Under the pieces are notes generated by a model that saw only the letters and a program-made list of their open reading frames with translations, ran no database searches and had not been told where the DNA came from. A program made the translations under genes and the position numbers. A DNA stretch of 64,000 nucleotides from NCBI GenBank assembly GCA_963845265.1, contig CAWJRN010000009.1, positions 186,001-250,000 on the forward strand. Reading direction: 5' to 3'. The DNA is from DYRB01 sp963845265. GTDB lineage: Bacteria; Pseudomonadota; Gammaproteobacteria; Chromatiales; Chromatiaceae. The first letter of the stretch is position 1. Each line of letters begins with the position of its first letter. Positions 17,642 to 27,543 of the stretch are shown piece by piece.

Positions 17642-18657
17642 TCCGGCCCCCCGGACGGGTGCGTCGTGCTTGGGGGCAGGGGCTGGGTCGGAGTCCCCGC
17701 CGGTCCGAATGGTTGCGCGACGGTCTCTGGAGGGACGACCAGCTCCAAGCCCAGGGTTTCGAAGTAGATACGTTCCAGGTCGGTGCGCTCCGGCGTCAGT
17801 TCGCGCAGTCCCCAGCCGCTGTCCACCAGGGCCCGTGCCAGGGCCGACGGCGGCAGACCAGGGGACAGGTCGATGCGCAGCACCCCGTCCTCTCCGGCCA
17901 GGGCGGTGGATACGGCGGGCAGTTGCAGGAGGTGCTGCACAGGAGGTGGGCGGTCCAGGCGCACGCGGAAGGCCCCGCTGCGGTGCTGCTCCTGTTGCGC
18001 GGCGAGGGGGCCCTGGTGGACGGGGCGCCCGGCCCGCAGGATCAGCACCTGGGTGCACACCGCCTGGACCTCCGGCAGGATGTGGCTGGACAGGATCACC
18101 CCGCAGTGGGCGGCCAGTTCACGGATCAGCAGGCGCACCTCGCGGATCTGTTCCGGGTCGAGGCCCTCTGTGGGCTCGTCGAGGATCACTAGGTCCGGCT
18201 CGTGGACGATGGCCTGGGCCAGGCCCAGGCGCTGGCGGTAGCCCCGGGAGAGTTTTGCCAGCAGGCGTTGGCCCACGTCTTCGAGGCCGCACCGTGCCTT
18301 GACCCGGCGCACGGCCGCCGAGACCTGGCGGTAGGGGACGCGATGCAGTCGGGCGCACAGGGTCAGATATTCATCCACCCGCATCTCCGGGTAGAGGGGC
18401 GGGCGCTCGGGCAGGTAGCCCAGGTGGCGTTTGGCCTTGAGGGGGTGACGCGAAAGGTCGATGCCGCAGATCTCCACCCGTCCCGCTGTGGGGGCCAGGT
18501 TGCCGCTCAGGACCTGGAGGCAGGTGGTCTTGCCCGCCCCATTGGGGCCGAGCAGGCCGAGGACGCTGCCCGGTTCCAGGGTCAGGTCCACACCGGCGAG
18601 GGCGGGGTGGCCGCCATAGTGGCGGGCGAGATCGGTGACTTGAAGCAGGCTAGGCAT
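17638..18657 (-). CDS. ABC transporter ATP-binding protein (GldA-like)
   Basis: A 339-residue ABC ATPase, the energy subunit of the permease and GldG-like protein that follow. Walker A is GPNGAGKTT (near residue 37), the signature is LSRGYRQRLGLAQ, Walker B is LVILDEPTEGLDP, and the H-loop is SSHILPEV. A C-terminal extension of about 100 residues, with a proline-rich tail, is common in exporters of this type. First gene of the operon. Confidence 0.92.
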   Translation of the reverse strand: MPSLLQVTDLARHYGGHPALAGVDLTLEPGSVLGLLGPNGAGKTTCLQVLSGNLAPTAGRVEICGIDLSRHPLKAKRHLGYLPERPPLYPEMRVDEYLTLCARLHRVPYRQVSAAVRRVKARCGLEDVGQRLLAKLSRGYRQRLGLAQAIVHEPDLVILDEPTEGLDPEQIREVRLLIRELAAHCGVILSSHILPEVQAVCTQVLILRAGRPVHQGPLAAQQEQHRSGAFRVRLDRPPPVQHLLQLPAVSTALAGEDGVLRIDLSPGLPPSALARALVDSGWGLRELTPERTDLERIYFETLGLELVVPPETVAQPFGPAGTPTQPLPPSTTHPSGGPE

Positions 18658-19032
18658 GGCGCGCGAAGATACCGCGGATGGGGGCGTGGGCCAAGGGCGG
18701 TGCTCGCTGGGGTGGAGCCTGTGGGCTCGACATCACACTGGAGACTGCTCCTGGGTTCTGCCCTGCTCCATCTCTGGGGGCCATCGCCGCGATAGTCGGG
18801 GCCTCCGGCGACCCTTCTGGAAGGCGTATCCATCGCGCTAGGGCGGCCGATGATCGTGGCCGATTGCGGTATCCCAAAGACCTCGGTGCCCAGGGCGTTA
18901 AACTTCGGTCGCTAGGCAACCGGTAGCATCGGGATTGGCCCCAGTCGTTGGGCGATGGCCATAAGCGAGGTTGAAAAAACAATAAGTTTCGTCTATATAA
19001 GGTTAATCTAATATTCAAGGGGTGCCACCACC
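18658..19032. other. Intergenic region with the RND operon promoter
   Basis: This region lies between divergent operons. Its last 70 bases are AT-rich and contain the promoter at 18971-18999. The rest shows no gene or repeat that I can support. Confidence 0.5.
18971..18999 (+). promoter_or_regulatory. Sigma-70-type promoter of the RND efflux operon
   Basis: TTGAAA at 18971-18976 and TATATA at 18994-18999 are separated by exactly 17 bases, in an AT-rich patch that stands out from the GC-rich surroundings. It lies about 35 bases upstream of the adaptor start codon. No operator palindrome is obvious next to it. Confidence 0.65.
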
Positions 19033-20100
19033 ATGCGTCCATTCATCCAAATCGCGGCCCTCGCGGTCCTAATGACGGCCCTTGGGGCACAAGCCCAGGG
19101 GCCCGCCGAGCTTGCAACCGCCGGTGTCGACTACCGCAGTGTCGCCCGGGAATACCGACTCGACGGGGTCGTCGAGGCCATCAACCGCACCACAGTCTCG
19201 GCCCAGACCCAGGGCCAGGTGCAGGAGATCCTCTTCGACGTGGACGACTTCGTGGAGAAGGGGGTCGTCGTCGCCCGCCTCAAGGACACCGAGCACCGGG
19301 CCCGGGTCACCGCCGCGGCGGCGGACCTCAAGTCGGCCACCGCCCAGCTCGATCAGGCCAAGGACGACTACGAGCGTTCGACCGGGCTCTTCGCCAAGAA
19401 GCTCATCTCCGATTCGGACATGGACCAGTCCACTGCCAACTTCAAGTCCGCCGCGGGCGCCTTCGAGGCGGCTGGGGCGCGGCTGGAGCAGGCCCAGGAG
19501 CAACTCGCCTACACCGAGATCCGTGCTCCATACTCCGGCATCGTCACCCACCGCCACGTCCAGGAGGGCGAGATTGCGAGCCCGGGTTCGCCGGTCATGA
19601 GTGGGATCTCCCTGGAGGATCTGCGTGTCATCGTGGACGTCCCCCAGAGCGTCATCCCGAGCGTGCGCGAAGGCTCCGGGGCGCGGATCTATCTGGATGA
19701 TGGCACCGTCATCGAGGCCGGGCGCATCACCGTCTTCCCCTTCGCGGACCTGGGCTCCAACACCTTCAAGGTGCGTCTGGACCTGCCGCGCAACACCAAG
19801 TCCCTATTCCCGGGGATGTTCGTGAAGACCGGCTTCGTCACCGGCGAGCGACGCAACCTGGCCGTCCCCAAGGTGGCCGTGGTGTTCCGCTCTGAGGTCA
19901 CCGGGGCCTATGTGGTGGGCGAGGATGGCAAGGTCCAGTTCCGCCAGATCCGCCTGGGCCGCGCCATGGGCGATGCCTATACGGTACTGGCGGGGTTGTC
20001 CGAGGGCGAGCGCGTCGCCCTGGACCCCATCGCCGCCGGGGTGGTGTTGAAGTCTCAGCAGGCCGCGGCGTCCGCAGGGACCGGGGGCGGCCATGAGTGA
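19033..20100 (+). CDS. RND efflux periplasmic adaptor (membrane fusion protein)
   Basis: A 355-residue HlyD/AcrA-type adaptor linking an inner-membrane RND pump to an outer-membrane channel. A cleavable signal peptide covers residues 1-21 (ending ALGAQA), with no lipobox. The barrel-sandwich/lipoyl halves are TVSAQTQGQVQEILFDVDDFVEKG and TEIRAPYSGIVTHRHVQEGE, with a coiled-coil hairpin between them (about 90-155), followed by beta-barrel and membrane-proximal domains. The stop overlaps the permease start by eight bases, so the two are coupled. No outer-membrane channel gene follows. Confidence 0.93.
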   Translation: MRPFIQIAALAVLMTALGAQAQGPAELATAGVDYRSVAREYRLDGVVEAINRTTVSAQTQGQVQEILFDVDDFVEKGVVVARLKDTEHRARVTAAAADLKSATAQLDQAKDDYERSTGLFAKKLISDSDMDQSTANFKSAAGAFEAAGARLEQAQEQLAYTEIRAPYSGIVTHRHVQEGEIASPGSPVMSGISLEDLRVIVDVPQSVIPSVREGSGARIYLDDGTVIEAGRITVFPFADLGSNTFKVRLDLPRNTKSLFPGMFVKTGFVTGERRNLAVPKVAVVFRSEVTGAYVVGEDGKVQFRQIRLGRAMGDAYTVLAGLSEGERVALDPIAAGVVLKSQQAAASAGTGGGHE

Positions 20101-23100
20101 GGGCAAAGACGAAGCCTTGGGTATCTCCGGGCGGATCGCGGCACGCTTCCAGTCCACCGAGATCACCCCGCTGCTCGCGCTGGTTGGGCTGCTGCTGGGG
20201 CTGTTCGCCATCCTGGTCACGCCGCGGGAGGAGGAGCCGCAGATCAACGTGACCTTCGCCGACGTGTTCATCCCGGTGCCCGGGGCCTCGCCCACGGAGG
20301 TCGAGCACCTGGTCGCCGGCCCTGCCGAGCAGGTGCTCTCGGAGCTGCAAGGCGTCGAACACGTCTTCTCGGTCTCGCGCCCCGGCATGGCCGTGGTCAC
20401 GATCCAGTTCAAGGTCGGCGAGAACCGCACCGACGCCGTGGTGCGTCTGTTCAGCAAGGTCCTGTCCAACCAGGACTGGCTGCCTGAAAACCTGGGCGTG
20501 GGCACCCCCATCGTCAAGCCCAAGGGCATCGACGATGTGCCCATCATCACCGCGACCCTGTGGTCCAAGGACCCGACCAAGGGGGCCTTCGAGCTGGGCC
20601 AGGTTGCCCATGCCATCGAGCAGGAGATCAAGCGCGTCCCCGGCACCAAGGACGTCTACACGGTCGGTGCCCCGCGCCAGACCGTGCGCGTCCTGCTCGA
20701 CCCTCAGGCCCTGGCCGGACACGGCATCGACCTGACCGACCTGCGCCGCTCCTTGCAGGCGGGTAACCTGATCCGCGACAACCTGGGGGTGACCGCCGAC
20801 AACCAGGAGATCCTGGTCCAGGCCGGGACCTTCATGAGCACCCCAGACGATATCGGCGACCTGGTGGTCGGCCTGCACGGGGGCCGCCCCGTCTCCCTGC
20901 GAGATGTGGCGACCATCGAGCGCGGCCCCGAGCAACCCATGAGCTACGTGCGAATGGGTGCCGGTCCCGGCGCCCACTACAACGCCATCGACCTGACCGG
21001 CTCGACCCCGGCGGTCACCGTGGCGGTGGCCAAGCAGGAGGGCGTCAACGCCGTGCAGGTGGCCAAGCGGGTCATCGAGCGCCTCTCCCAACTCGAGGGG
21101 ACCTTCATCCCCGAGGGGGTGGAGGTGACGGTGACGCGCAACTACGGGGCCACGGCGGACACCAAGGCCAAGAAGCTCATCAGCAAGCTGACCTTCGCCA
21201 CCGCCTCGGTGATCCTGCTGGTGATCTTTGCGATCGGCTGGCGGGAGTCCATCATCGTCGGCGCGGCGGTGGTCGTGACCCTTGCCCTGACGCTCTTCGC
21301 CTCATGGGCTTGGGGCTTTACCCTGAATCGGGTTTCGCTTTTCGCCCTGATCTTCTCCATCGGCATCCTGGTGGACGACGCCATCGTGGTGGTGGAGAAC
21401 ATCCACCGGCACATGGCCCTATCCAAGGGCAAACTACTTGAGCTGATGCCAAGGGCGGTGGACGAGGTGGGCGGACCGACCATACTCGCGACCTTCACCG
21501 TTATCGCGGCCCTGCTGCCCATGGCCTTCGTCTCCGGGCTCATGGGGCCCTATATGTCGCCCATCCCCATCAACGCCTCCACAGGGATGCTGATCTCCCT
21601 GGTGGTCGCCTTCGTCTTCACCCCCTGGATGACCAACTTCATGCTCGGCAAGCGCCATGCCGCCGCCCTGGCGGGTGGCGGAGGCCACGGGCATGGTCAT
21701 GAGGAGCAGGGTAGTGGCGGCATGCAGCGCTTCTTCGGCCGGGTGATCGGGCCCTTCCTGTTGGGGGCCAAGGGCAACCTCAATCGCTGGCTGCTGCTGG
21801 GCGGCATCCTGCTGCTCATCGCCGGGTCCGTGGCCCTGGTGACCTCCAAGGTGGTCATCCTCAAGATGCTGCCTTTCGACAACAAGTCCGAGTTCCAGGT
21901 GGTGCTCGACATGCCTGAGGGGACCAGCCTGGAGCAGACGGCGCGAGTGCTCGCCGAGATGGGCGAGTACCTGGCGACGGTGCCGGAGGTGACCGACTAC
22001 CAGGTCTATGCCGGCAGTGCCACGCCCATCAACTTCAATGGTCTGGTGCGCCAGTACTACCTGCGCGAGGGCGCCCATCTGGGCGATATCCAGGTCAACC
22101 TGGTGGACAAGCACCACCGCGACCGCCAGTCCCACGCCATCGCCGTGGACCTGCGTCCGCCCTTGCAGGAGATCGCCCGTAAGTACAACGGCAACGCCAA
22201 GATCGTCGAGATCCCTCCGGGGCCGCCGGTGCTGTCCCCATTGGTCGGGGAGGTCTATGGCCTGGACTACGAGGGCCAGATCAAGGTCGCCCGCCAGGTC
22301 CGAGCAGCCTTCGAGGGGACGAAGGACATCGTGGACGTGGACGACTCGGTGGAGCACCAGAGCCCCAAGCTGGTGGTGGTGATCGATAGGGCCAAGGCCG
22401 CCCTGCTCGGGGTCCAGCAGGCGACGGTGGCCCAGGCCCTGTCCACGGTCCTGGGCGGGGAGGACATGAGCTACCTGCACGGGGCCAACGTGAAGTACGC
22501 CGTACCCATCCGGGTGGAATACGCCGAGGCGGACAAGGCCGACCTGGAGCAGGTCCTGAGCCTGCGGGTGCGCTCCCAGGGTGGGCAGTTGGTACCCCTG
22601 TCGGAGATCGTCTCGGTGGTGGACTCCAGTCGCGCCCACAGCATCTACCACAAGGACCTGCTGCCGGTGGTTTATGTTACCGGCGATATGGCCGGCCCCA
22701 CCGACAGCCCGCTCTACGGCCTGTTCGAGATCTCCGACAAGCTGGCCACCGATCACGGTCTGGAGCAGTGGTTCGTCCAGCCCCCGGGCAACCCCTATGA
22801 ATACAGCCTCAAGTGGGACGGGGAGTGGCAGGTCACCTACGAGACCTTCCGCGACATGGGCATCGCCTATGGTGTCGGGCTGCTGCTCATCTACCTGCTC
22901 GTCGTGGCCCAGTTCCGCAGCTACCTGGTGCCCCTGATCATCATGGCCCCCATCCCGCTGACCATCATCGGCATCATGCCCGGGCATGCCCTGCTGGGGG
23001 CCAAGTTCACGGCCACCTCAATGATCGGCATGATCGCCCTGGCTGGGATCATCGTGCGCAACTCCATTCTGTTGGTGGATTTCATCAATCAGCAGGTGCG

Positions 23101-23350
23101 AGAAGGGATGGCCTTCGAGGCTGCGGTGGTTAACTCTGCTGTGGTTAGGGCCAAGCCCATTGCCCTGACCGCCCTCGCGGCCATGGCCGGAGCGGTCTTC
23201 ATCCTCGACGACCCGATTTTCTCGGGGCTGGCGGTAGCGCTGCTGTTCGGGCTCTTCGTTTCCACCGTCCTGACCCTGGTAGTCATCCCGGTCGTCTACT
23301 ACGGCGTGATGCGCAAGCGGGTGGAGTGGATTCGCACCGCGACGGGGTGA
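20093..23350 (+). CDS. RND efflux transporter permease
   Basis: A 1085-residue AcrB/HAE1-superfamily proton-driven pump with two repeated halves, each a large periplasmic loop plus six transmembrane helices. The TM4 proton-relay aspartates are visible in FSIGILVDDAIVVVENIHRHM, and the second half contains IALAGIIVRNSILLVDFIN. The cytoplasmic linker between halves (about residues 525-545) is glycine- and histidine-rich, GGGGHGHGHEEQ. The specificity is not clear: it lacks the paired methionine and charged-residue pattern I would need to call it a CusA-type metal pump. Probably co-expressed with the adaptor upstream. Confidence 0.92.
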   Translation: MSEGKDEALGISGRIAARFQSTEITPLLALVGLLLGLFAILVTPREEEPQINVTFADVFIPVPGASPTEVEHLVAGPAEQVLSELQGVEHVFSVSRPGMAVVTIQFKVGENRTDAVVRLFSKVLSNQDWLPENLGVGTPIVKPKGIDDVPIITATLWSKDPTKGAFELGQVAHAIEQEIKRVPGTKDVYTVGAPRQTVRVLLDPQALAGHGIDLTDLRRSLQAGNLIRDNLGVTADNQEILVQAGTFMSTPDDIGDLVVGLHGGRPVSLRDVATIERGPEQPMSYVRMGAGPGAHYNAIDLTGSTPAVTVAVAKQEGVNAVQVAKRVIERLSQLEGTFIPEGVEVTVTRNYGATADTKAKKLISKLTFATASVILLVIFAIGWRESIIVGAAVVVTLALTLFASWAWGFTLNRVSLFALIFSIGILVDDAIVVVENIHRHMALSKGKLLELMPRAVDEVGGPTILATFTVIAALLPMAFVSGLMGPYMSPIPINASTGMLISLVVAFVFTPWMTNFMLGKRHAAALAGGGGHGHGHEEQGSGGMQRFFGRVIGPFLLGAKGNLNRWLLLGGILLLIAGSVALVTSKVVILKMLPFDNKSEFQVVLDMPEGTSLEQTARVLAEMGEYLATVPEVTDYQVYAGSATPINFNGLVRQYYLREGAHLGDIQVNLVDKHHRDRQSHAIAVDLRPPLQEIARKYNGNAKIVEIPPGPPVLSPLVGEVYGLDYEGQIKVARQVRAAFEGTKDIVDVDDSVEHQSPKLVVVIDRAKAALLGVQQATVAQALSTVLGGEDMSYLHGANVKYAVPIRVEYAEADKADLEQVLSLRVRSQGGQLVPLSEIVSVVDSSRAHSIYHKDLLPVVYVTGDMAGPTDSPLYGLFEISDKLATDHGLEQWFVQPPGNPYEYSLKWDGEWQVTYETFRDMGIAYGVGLLLIYLLVVAQFRSYLVPLIIMAPIPLTIIGIMPGHALLGAKFTATSMIGMIALAGIIVRNSILLVDFINQQVREGMAFEAAVVNSAVVRAKPIALTALAAMAGAVFILDDPIFSGLAVALLFGLFVSTVLTLVVIPVVYYGVMRKRVEWIRTATG

Positions 23351-23557
23351 CTCCCCCCCGACTAGTACGGTCTCAGGGCAGGGCCGCCCTGGGTGCCGTG
23401 ACCGTCGTCCTGCCACGTCCGCCCTTGACTCGGCCCCCGGGCGAACTCACACCCCGGCCCACGCTCGACCTCTTAGTTGGAGGCTCGGGGGTGTTTTGGC
23501 CCTTGTATAACCTGCTGGCGAGGGAGTAGCGCAAAGCCAATGTCGTGGCCAGAACCC

Positions 23558-23592
23558 GGCTACCAGCCGGCAGAGACTGGTAGCCGTTTTCT
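23558..23592 (+). terminator. Rho-independent terminator of the RND operon
   Basis: GGCTACCAG and CTGGTAGCC form a perfect 9-bp stem with a 10-base loop, followed by GTTTTCTT. It reads on the plus strand about 200 bases after the pump stop, just before the end of the convergent EF-G-like gene. Confidence 0.85.
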
Positions 23593-23600
23593 TGTTGCCC

Positions 23601-25646
23601 TCAATCTTCCGCCCGCTTAAAGGCTTCCGTCAGTTGCTTCTGGATGTTGCCCGGCACGGCCTCGTAGTGGCTCAGTTCGATGCCGTAGGTCCCTTCGCCG
23701 CCGGTTAGCGCCCGCAGGCGGGAGTCGTAGCCCTCCAGCTCCGAGAGCGGGACCTCGCCGTCGATGGCGATGCGCCCCATGGTCTTGGACTCGCTGCCGT
23801 GAATGCGCCCGCGCCGCCCGGACAGGTCGCTGGCCAGGTCTCCCATGGCGTTGTTCTGGGCAACGATGCGGATCTTCACGATGGGCTCGAGGATCACCGG
23901 CTTGGCTTTGTCCACGGCCTCCAGGAAGGCCTTGCGCCCCGCGGTGGCGAAGGCGATGTCCTTGGAGTCGACCGGGTGGAATTTGCCGTCATAGACGCTG
24001 ACGCGCACGTCCTGCATGTGGAAGCCGGCGATGGCACCTTCCTCCAGGACCTGGCGCACGCCCTTCTCGATGGAGGGGATGAACTGGCCGGGGATGGAGC
24101 CTCCCACGGTGTCGTTGCTGAACTCGAAGCCGGCGCCGCGCGCCAGGGGCTCGATGCGCAGGAAGACCTCGCCGAACTGCCCGGCCCCGCCGGTCTGCTT
24201 CTTGTGGCGGTGGTGTCCCTCGGCCTTGGCGGTGATGGTCTCGCGGTAGGGGATGCTCGGCGGGTGGGTCTCCACCTCGACGTGGAACTGGTCGGCAAGG
24301 CGCCGCAGGATGACCTTGAGGTGCAGCTCGCCCAAGCCCCGGATGATCGTCTCGTTGACCGAGGCGTTGTGCTCCACCACCAGGCAGGGGTCCTCGGCCT
24401 GAAGCTTGTTCAGGGCATCACTGAGCTTTTGCTCGTCGCCGCGCTTGGCGGTCTCGATGGCCAGGCCAAACAAGGGCACCGGACACTCGATGGATTGTAG
24501 GTGGTGGTGGTCCTCATCGTGGGAGTCGTGCAGCACGGCGTCGCGGTACATGTCGTCGACGCGCGCTACGGCGAGGATGTCGCCAGGGACGCCCTCGGCG
24601 ATCTCGACCTGCTCGGCCCCGTTCAAGCGGAACAGGTGGTTGACCTTGAAGGGCTTGCGTGCGTCACCGATGAACAACTGGCTGTCGGGCTTGATGCGCC
24701 CCTGATGGATGCGGAAGATGCCGAGCTTGCCCCGGAAGGGGTCATTGATGACCTTGAAGCAGTGGGCCAGGGCATGCAGATTGGGGTCTGGGCTGATCGC
24801 CACAGGCTGCATGTCCGCGCCTTCGCCCTTCATGAAGGGGGGCGGGTTGCCCTCGGAGGGGTTGGGCATGAGCTTGACGATGATATCGAGAAGCTCGCGG
24901 ATGCCGGCGCCGGTGGTGGCTGAGACAAAGCAGATCGGGATCAGGTGCGCCTCGCGCAGGGCCTCTTCGAAGGGGTCGTGGAGCTGTTCGGGCTTGAGCT
25001 CGGAGCCCTGCTCCAGATACAGCTCCATGAGCTCCTCGTCCACCTCGACCACCTGATCAACGATCTGGCCGTGGGCCTCCTCCACGCTGGAGAAGTCCGG
25101 ACGCCCGCCGGAGGGCTGGAAGAAGCAGTCGATGACGTGCCGCCCCTTGTCCGCGGGCAGGTTGATGGGCAGGCACTCGGGGCCGAAGGTGTCGCGGATC
25201 TGGGCGGTGACCGCTGCTAGATCAACCCCGGGGGTGTCGATCTGGTTGACCACGATCATCCGGCAGAGGGAGCGATTGGCGGCCGCCTTCATCATGCGCT
25301 GGGTGATCGGTTCGATACCCGACTGGGCGTTGATGACCACGGCGGCGGTCTCGACCGCGGGCAGTACGGCGATGCTGCGCCCGACAAAGTCAGGGAACCC
25401 GGGGGTGTCGATCAGGTTGACGTGTTTGCCGGCGGAATTGAAGCTGGTGATGCCCACATCCAGGGAGTGGAGCAACTCCTTCTCCAGGGGATCGAAGTCG
25501 CACACGGTGGTGCCCTTGTCGATCCGGCCCGGCTGGGGGATGGCGTTGGTGGCGGCAAGGAGTGCCTCGACCAGGGTGGTCTTGCCCGCGCCGGCATGCC
25601 CAACCAGGGCGATGTTGCGGACGTCCTCTGCGTTGTAGTCAGACAT
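23601..25646 (-). CDS. Elongation factor G-like GTPase
   Basis: A 681-residue EF-G paralogue. GTPase motifs are GHAGAGKT (residues 16-23), DTPGF, NQID in place of NKxD, and SATTG. Domain II and the domain IV/V regions (PYRETITAKAEGHHRHKKQTGG, RGRIHGSE) follow. It lacks the ribosomal protein operon context of canonical fusA and belongs with the EF-G-like group of uncertain role in translation. AAGG lies seven bases before the ATG. Canonical translocation activity should not be assumed from the name. Confidence 0.9.
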   Translation of the reverse strand: MSDYNAEDVRNIALVGHAGAGKTTLVEALLAATNAIPQPGRIDKGTTVCDFDPLEKELLHSLDVGITSFNSAGKHVNLIDTPGFPDFVGRSIAVLPAVETAAVVINAQSGIEPITQRMMKAAANRSLCRMIVVNQIDTPGVDLAAVTAQIRDTFGPECLPINLPADKGRHVIDCFFQPSGGRPDFSSVEEAHGQIVDQVVEVDEELMELYLEQGSELKPEQLHDPFEEALREAHLIPICFVSATTGAGIRELLDIIVKLMPNPSEGNPPPFMKGEGADMQPVAISPDPNLHALAHCFKVINDPFRGKLGIFRIHQGRIKPDSQLFIGDARKPFKVNHLFRLNGAEQVEIAEGVPGDILAVARVDDMYRDAVLHDSHDEDHHHLQSIECPVPLFGLAIETAKRGDEQKLSDALNKLQAEDPCLVVEHNASVNETIIRGLGELHLKVILRRLADQFHVEVETHPPSIPYRETITAKAEGHHRHKKQTGGAGQFGEVFLRIEPLARGAGFEFSNDTVGGSIPGQFIPSIEKGVRQVLEEGAIAGFHMQDVRVSVYDGKFHPVDSKDIAFATAGRKAFLEAVDKAKPVILEPIVKIRIVAQNNAMGDLASDLSGRRGRIHGSESKTMGRIAIDGEVPLSELEGYDSRLRALTGGEGTYGIELSHYEAVPGNIQKQLTEAFKRAED

Positions 25647-25873
25647 CGATGAACCTTAGACCTTTAGGTGTTTTTGTCGGTGGTGCCCGTTGGGGCTTGG
25701 GCGAGGTAACGAACGCTGCATTGTACCGTAACCAAGGGTTGACGCTGGCAAAACGGGGGTCAATCAGCGCCCGAACTGCCTCAAGTCAATCGTTTTGGCC
25801 ACCAAGCACGCTCGGCGCGGTATGCTCCCACGCCTCGACCTTTAGGTTGCCCCGCTCTTAGCAGGACCTCAGC

Positions 25874-27463
25874 ATGATCGATATCGCGTGGATCGCACTC
25901 GCCTTTGGCTTTGGCCTGTTGGCGCAACAGTTCGCGTTGCCACCCCTGGTCGGGTATCTGGTCGCGGGCTTTGCGCTGCATGCCTCCGGCGCCACCGGGG
26001 GTGAGGTGCTCGACCAGTTTGCCGACATGGGGGTGGTCCTGCTGCTGTTCACCATCGGGCTCAAACTCAAGGTCGCGAGTCTGTCCCGGCCCCAGGTCTG
26101 GGGGGTAGCGGGACTACACCTGGCGATCATGGTCGTGCTCCTGTGCGCTGGCCTTCTGGCCGTGGCGTTCTTAGGGGCGCCCTATCTGGCGGAGTTGGAT
26201 ATGGTTGGGGCCGCCCTGTTGGCCTTTGCCCTGAGTTTTTCGAGCACCGTCTTTGCGGTGAAGGTCCTGGAGGACAAGGGCGAGTTGGGCTCGCTGTATG
26301 GGACCATCGCTATCGGTATCTTGATCATGCAGGACCTGGCGGCAGTGGTCTTTCTGGCCGCGGCCGCCGGTCATGTGCCCTCGCCCTGGGCCCTGGCGTT
26401 GTTCCTGTTGATCCCGCTGCGGCCGGTGCTGGTTGGCATCCTGGAGCGGGCGGGGCACGGCGAATTGCTATTCCTGTTCGGTCTGGTGGTGGCCCTGGGC
26501 GGGGCCCAGGTGTTCACCCTGGTGGGGGTGGAGGGGACCCTGGGTGCCCTCCTGCTGGGGGTGATGCTGGCGCCGCACCCCAAGGCCAAGGAGCTGTTCA
26601 AGGGCCTGAGCAACTTCAAGGATCTATTCCTGGTCGGATTTTTTCTCGACATCGGGCTGAGTGGTGCGCCGACGCTGGCGATGGGCCTGGTAGCCCTGGG
26701 GTTATTGTTGGCCGTGGCGGCCAAGGGCTGGTTGTTCCACCGGCTCTTGTTGGGCTTTCGGGTGCGTGCCCGAACCGCCTTCCTCGGCGGCCTGGCCCTG
26801 GCCAGTTACAGCGAGTTCGGGCTCATTGTGGCCGCCATCGGGGCCGACCACGGCTGGTTGTCGGAGGATTGGCTGACCATCCTGGCCATTGCCCTATCCC
26901 TGTCCTTCGTGGCGGCGTCTCTACTCAATGCTCGCTCACACGATCTGTACGAGCGCTTGAGCCCCCGTTTGTGCCGACTGCAGGCGGATCAGCCCATCGC
27001 TGCCGAGGCGGAGATCGAACCGGGGCGGGCAGATGTCATCATCCTTGGCATGGGTCGGGTGGGCGGCGGGGCCTATGACAGCCTCAAGGTGCAGAAGGGG
27101 CGCAACCCGGTGGGCGTCGATGCCGACCCGGATGCGGTCCGTCGGAACCAAGACGAGGGGCGTCGGGTGATCCTGGGGAGCGCCACGGACCCGGACTTCT
27201 GGCATCGGCTCAAGCTGGACCATGGCAGCATTCGGTTGGTGCTGCTGGCCCTGCCTAAGCTCCAGGAGAACACCTTCGCTGCCGAACATCTGATCAAGGA
27301 GGGTTTTGACGGCCTGATCGGCGCCATCGCCATGTTCCCGGACGACGAGCCGGCGCTGCACGCCGCTGGGGTGCACATGGTGTTCAACCTCTATGCCGAG
27401 GCTGGGGCCGGTTTCGCGCAGCACGTCTGCGCCCAGGCCAGTGCCGAGGCCGCAGGGGGCTGA
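25874..27463 (+). CDS. CPA2 family cation:proton antiporter with RCK domain
   Basis: A 529-residue monovalent cation:proton antiporter-2 (KefB/YbaL type). About 12 transmembrane helices occupy residues 1-360, including the conserved GVVLLLFTIGLKL and FSSTVFAVKVLEDKGELGSLYG segments. A C-terminal TrkA-N/RCK Rossmann domain begins near 385 with VIILGMGRVGGGAYDSL, which usually senses nucleotide. The likely role is K+ or Na+ exchange for protons at the inner membrane. It sits alone between an EF-G-like gene and a PEBP gene. Confidence 0.9.
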   Translation: MIDIAWIALAFGFGLLAQQFALPPLVGYLVAGFALHASGATGGEVLDQFADMGVVLLLFTIGLKLKVASLSRPQVWGVAGLHLAIMVVLLCAGLLAVAFLGAPYLAELDMVGAALLAFALSFSSTVFAVKVLEDKGELGSLYGTIAIGILIMQDLAAVVFLAAAAGHVPSPWALALFLLIPLRPVLVGILERAGHGELLFLFGLVVALGGAQVFTLVGVEGTLGALLLGVMLAPHPKAKELFKGLSNFKDLFLVGFFLDIGLSGAPTLAMGLVALGLLLAVAAKGWLFHRLLLGFRVRARTAFLGGLALASYSEFGLIVAAIGADHGWLSEDWLTILAIALSLSFVAASLLNARSHDLYERLSPRLCRLQADQPIAAEAEIEPGRADVIILGMGRVGGGAYDSLKVQKGRNPVGVDADPDAVRRNQDEGRRVILGSATDPDFWHRLKLDHGSIRLVLLALPKLQENTFAAEHLIKEGFDGLIGAIAMFPDDEPALHAAGVHMVFNLYAEAGAGFAQHVCAQASAEAAGG

Positions 27464-27543
27464 TTGACCGCCTGAGCGGTTCTGTGCAGTTTTTACGATA
27501 ATGGCCGCAGACGCTTGCGGCATTTCAATTCGGGAGGATCCTG

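Noticed and set aside
23351..23557. A possible small gene or RNA after the RND pump.
   Set aside because: No start signal, conserved motif or tRNA-like fold was seen; the segment is simply the 3' region before a terminator.
27464..27543. Hairpin ACCGC-CTGA-GCGGT followed at eight bases by a T-run, possibly a terminator of the antiporter gene.
   Set aside because: The stem is only five pairs and the T-run is displaced; the same bases may instead be promoter DNA for the PEBP gene.
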